Shown: one piece after another, positions 13,461-14,431 of the stretch
How positions within the stretch are numbered: position 1 is the stretch's first letter
How the letters are laid out: each line of letters begins with the position of its first letter
DNA from: Verrucomicrobiota bacterium
GTDB taxonomy: Bacteria; Verrucomicrobiota; Verrucomicrobiia; Methylacidiphilales; Verrucolacustridaceae
Assembly: GCA_010024525.1 (NCBI GenBank)
Contig: RGGS01000009.1
Coordinates: forward strand, 1-14,431
DNA length: 14,431 nucleotides
Direction: 5' to 3'
Translations under genes and position numbers: made by a program
The notes under the pieces: model-generated
What the model was told of the DNA's origin: nothing
What the model saw: the letters and a program-made list of their open reading frames with translations, nothing else
The model's database searches: none

Positions 13461-13859
13461 CTACTCTCTCCCCCAGGCTCGCCGATAGACGCTTCGCCCT
13501 TCCTGCTTAAACAGTTCTTCAAATTCGCTGGTAGGTTCTTCCAGCCCCTTCCAATCCTGCTGGGCTTTCCATCCGGAACAACGGGCCATCTCGGCGCAGG
13601 CCCATTGAAAATAGTCGGCGTCATCTGTGGTCAATTTAAGCACTCCCCCGGAGCGAACGGCGCGCGCCAAGTCCCCCAATAAACGCTCCACCGCCACAAA
13701 ATCCCTTTCGGGCTCACGTTGGGCCCTTGCCTCGGCATAAATGCCATCCCCAGCCCCCAGATCCACCTCGACCGGCGCAGAGCGACCAAAGACCTCCGGC
13801 CATGCATAAGGCGGGAAAAGACGGGTACTAGGAAGCCAAGGATCCTTGGAGGGATCCAA
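13461..13859 (-). pseudogene. trmB: TrmB-like tRNA methyltransferase lacking its central region
   Basis: Intact TrmB makes m7G46 in tRNA and is about 200-240 residues long. Here both ends match. The SAM-binding strand is PVEVDLGAGDGIYAEA (29-44), followed by FVAVERLLG (54-62). The C-terminal part has SGGVLKLTTDDADYF (70-84) and TSEFEELFKQEGRSVYR (110-126). But ERLLG is followed directly by DLARAVRSGG. About 60 residues that normally lie between are missing, including the asparagine/aspartate strand and the signature FPDPWPK. The frame is not shifted, so a 132-residue protein could still be made, but it should not be active. The start is unclear: a TTG at 13859 comes just after the stop of the upstream gene, and longer versions overlap that gene. 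Assembly error is an alternative. Confidence 0.7.
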
Positions 13860-13866
13860 AACCGGA

Positions 13867-14431
13867 TTAGCGGCGCTTTTTGCCACCGAGGCGGACAACC
13901 GACTTGCCGGTGGAACGGGCCTTGACCTTGGCAACCAACCCGTTGCGCTTGCTTTTGCTGGAACCGTGTCCGTTCCGTTTGGGCTTGGAAGACGAGCCTT
14001 CATCAGCCCCGGCGGGTGACTTGACCTTGAAAAGTCGCACATCACGGAGGCGGGCTATAGCCACCTTGGTTTTCTTCTGCGCTTTTGCCCAATAGACCAT
14101 GGCAAAACCTTCCCCCACCTCGACTACTTCACCCGCATCGCTGCGACGGGAATCCAGACGAGAAATGGTGGAGCCACAAACGGGATACGGTCCCAAGGGG
14201 GGCGGTTGACGCCGGGCCACGACATGACCATTCCCATTACGGCCGTTCAATCCCCCCACCTCCTTAGTGGGCGCGCCTTCCCGGACCGGAATCGCCCGGC
14301 GCTCTACAAACATCTGAATCGCCTTCTGCACCTCAGGCAGGGACAGGTGATACTTGCGGGCGGTATCCACCATGTTGAAGTTCTCTTCAAGAATATCGCG
14401 GTCGATCTGACCTCCAGGCCCATTGGGGGAC
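13867..14431 (-). CDS. Unidentified protein with basic C-terminal tail, N-terminus beyond window
   Basis: The frame stays open to the right edge, so the visible 187 residues are the C-terminal part of a longer protein; an internal ATG at 14373 is probably not the start. Near the edge ENFNMVDTARKYHLSLPEVQ looks helical and could be a helix-turn-helix, but I cannot assign it. A middle segment (AGEVVEVGEGFAMVYWAKAQ) has a beta-strand pattern like a small SH3-type barrel. The last 55 residues are rich in Lys, Arg, Ser and Gly (SSKSKRNG, GGKKRR), which suggests nucleic-acid contact. The stop lies seven bases before the TTG of the TrmB-like gene, so the two are probably in one transcript. No family is recognised. 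Confidence 0.6.
   Translation of the reverse strand, partial: SPNGPGGQIDRDILEENFNMVDTARKYHLSLPEVQKAIQMFVERRAIPVREGAPTKEVGGLNGRNGNGHVVARRQPPPLGPYPVCGSTISRLDSRRSDAGEVVEVGEGFAMVYWAKAQKKTKVAIARLRDVRLFKVKSPAGADEGSSSKPKRNGHGSSKSKRNGLVAKVKARSTGKSVVRLGGKKRR

Overview
The window is a gene-dense piece (about 58% G+C by eye) of a bacterial chromosome. It carries ordinary housekeeping and stress genes and shows no insertion sequence, CRISPR array, phage gene or rRNA. The gene style suits an aerobic or microaerobic Gram-negative bacterium: signal peptides, a periplasmic cytochrome b562-type protein, KatG, a split umuDC, and many starts without a clear Shine-Dalgarno. My best guess is Verrucomicrobiota or a nearby PVC-group lineage. 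This is inference from protein style, not proof.

Layout. 1-257 (minus): start of a secreted Gly/Tyr-rich protein cut by the left edge. 354-1045 (plus): a tiny secreted His/Cys protein, then a YkgJ-type eight-cysteine protein. 1057-2807 (minus): umuD-umuC, the error-prone polymerase V operon. 2882-3142 (plus): a small two-helix membrane protein, divergent from umuD. 3296-8864 (plus): an FMN-dependent 2-hydroxy-acid oxidase, a pyruvate-decarboxylase-type ThDP enzyme and the catalase-peroxidase KatG. 9159-9599 (minus): a cytochrome b562-like protein. 9779-9865 (minus): tRNA-Ser(CGA). 9947-11255 (plus): a small protein, a tandem-STAS protein and an RsbW-like kinase. 11304-11636 (minus): a single STAS protein. 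11733-13453 (plus): apt and an overlapping aldo/keto reductase gene. 13461-13859 (minus): a TrmB-like gene that lacks the middle of the methyltransferase fold. 13867-14431 (minus): an unidentified protein with a basic tail, cut by the right edge.

The most coherent biological story is the block 3296-8864. A 2-hydroxy acid would be oxidised to a 2-oxo acid with O2, making H2O2. The 2-oxo acid would be decarboxylated to an aldehyde and CO2, and KatG would remove the peroxide. The oxidase is atypical: it is long, has a large insertion in the loop region, and lacks the usual second substrate Arg. The second theme is a partner-switching module (two STAS domains in one chain, a translationally coupled serine kinase, and a convergent third STAS domain) with no phosphatase or sigma factor in view.

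The clearest anomaly is the TrmB-like gene. The reading frame is open and both flanks are recognisable, but roughly 60 residues including the family's PDPWPK signature are absent. I see no strong evidence for a wholly new defence or mobile system in this window.
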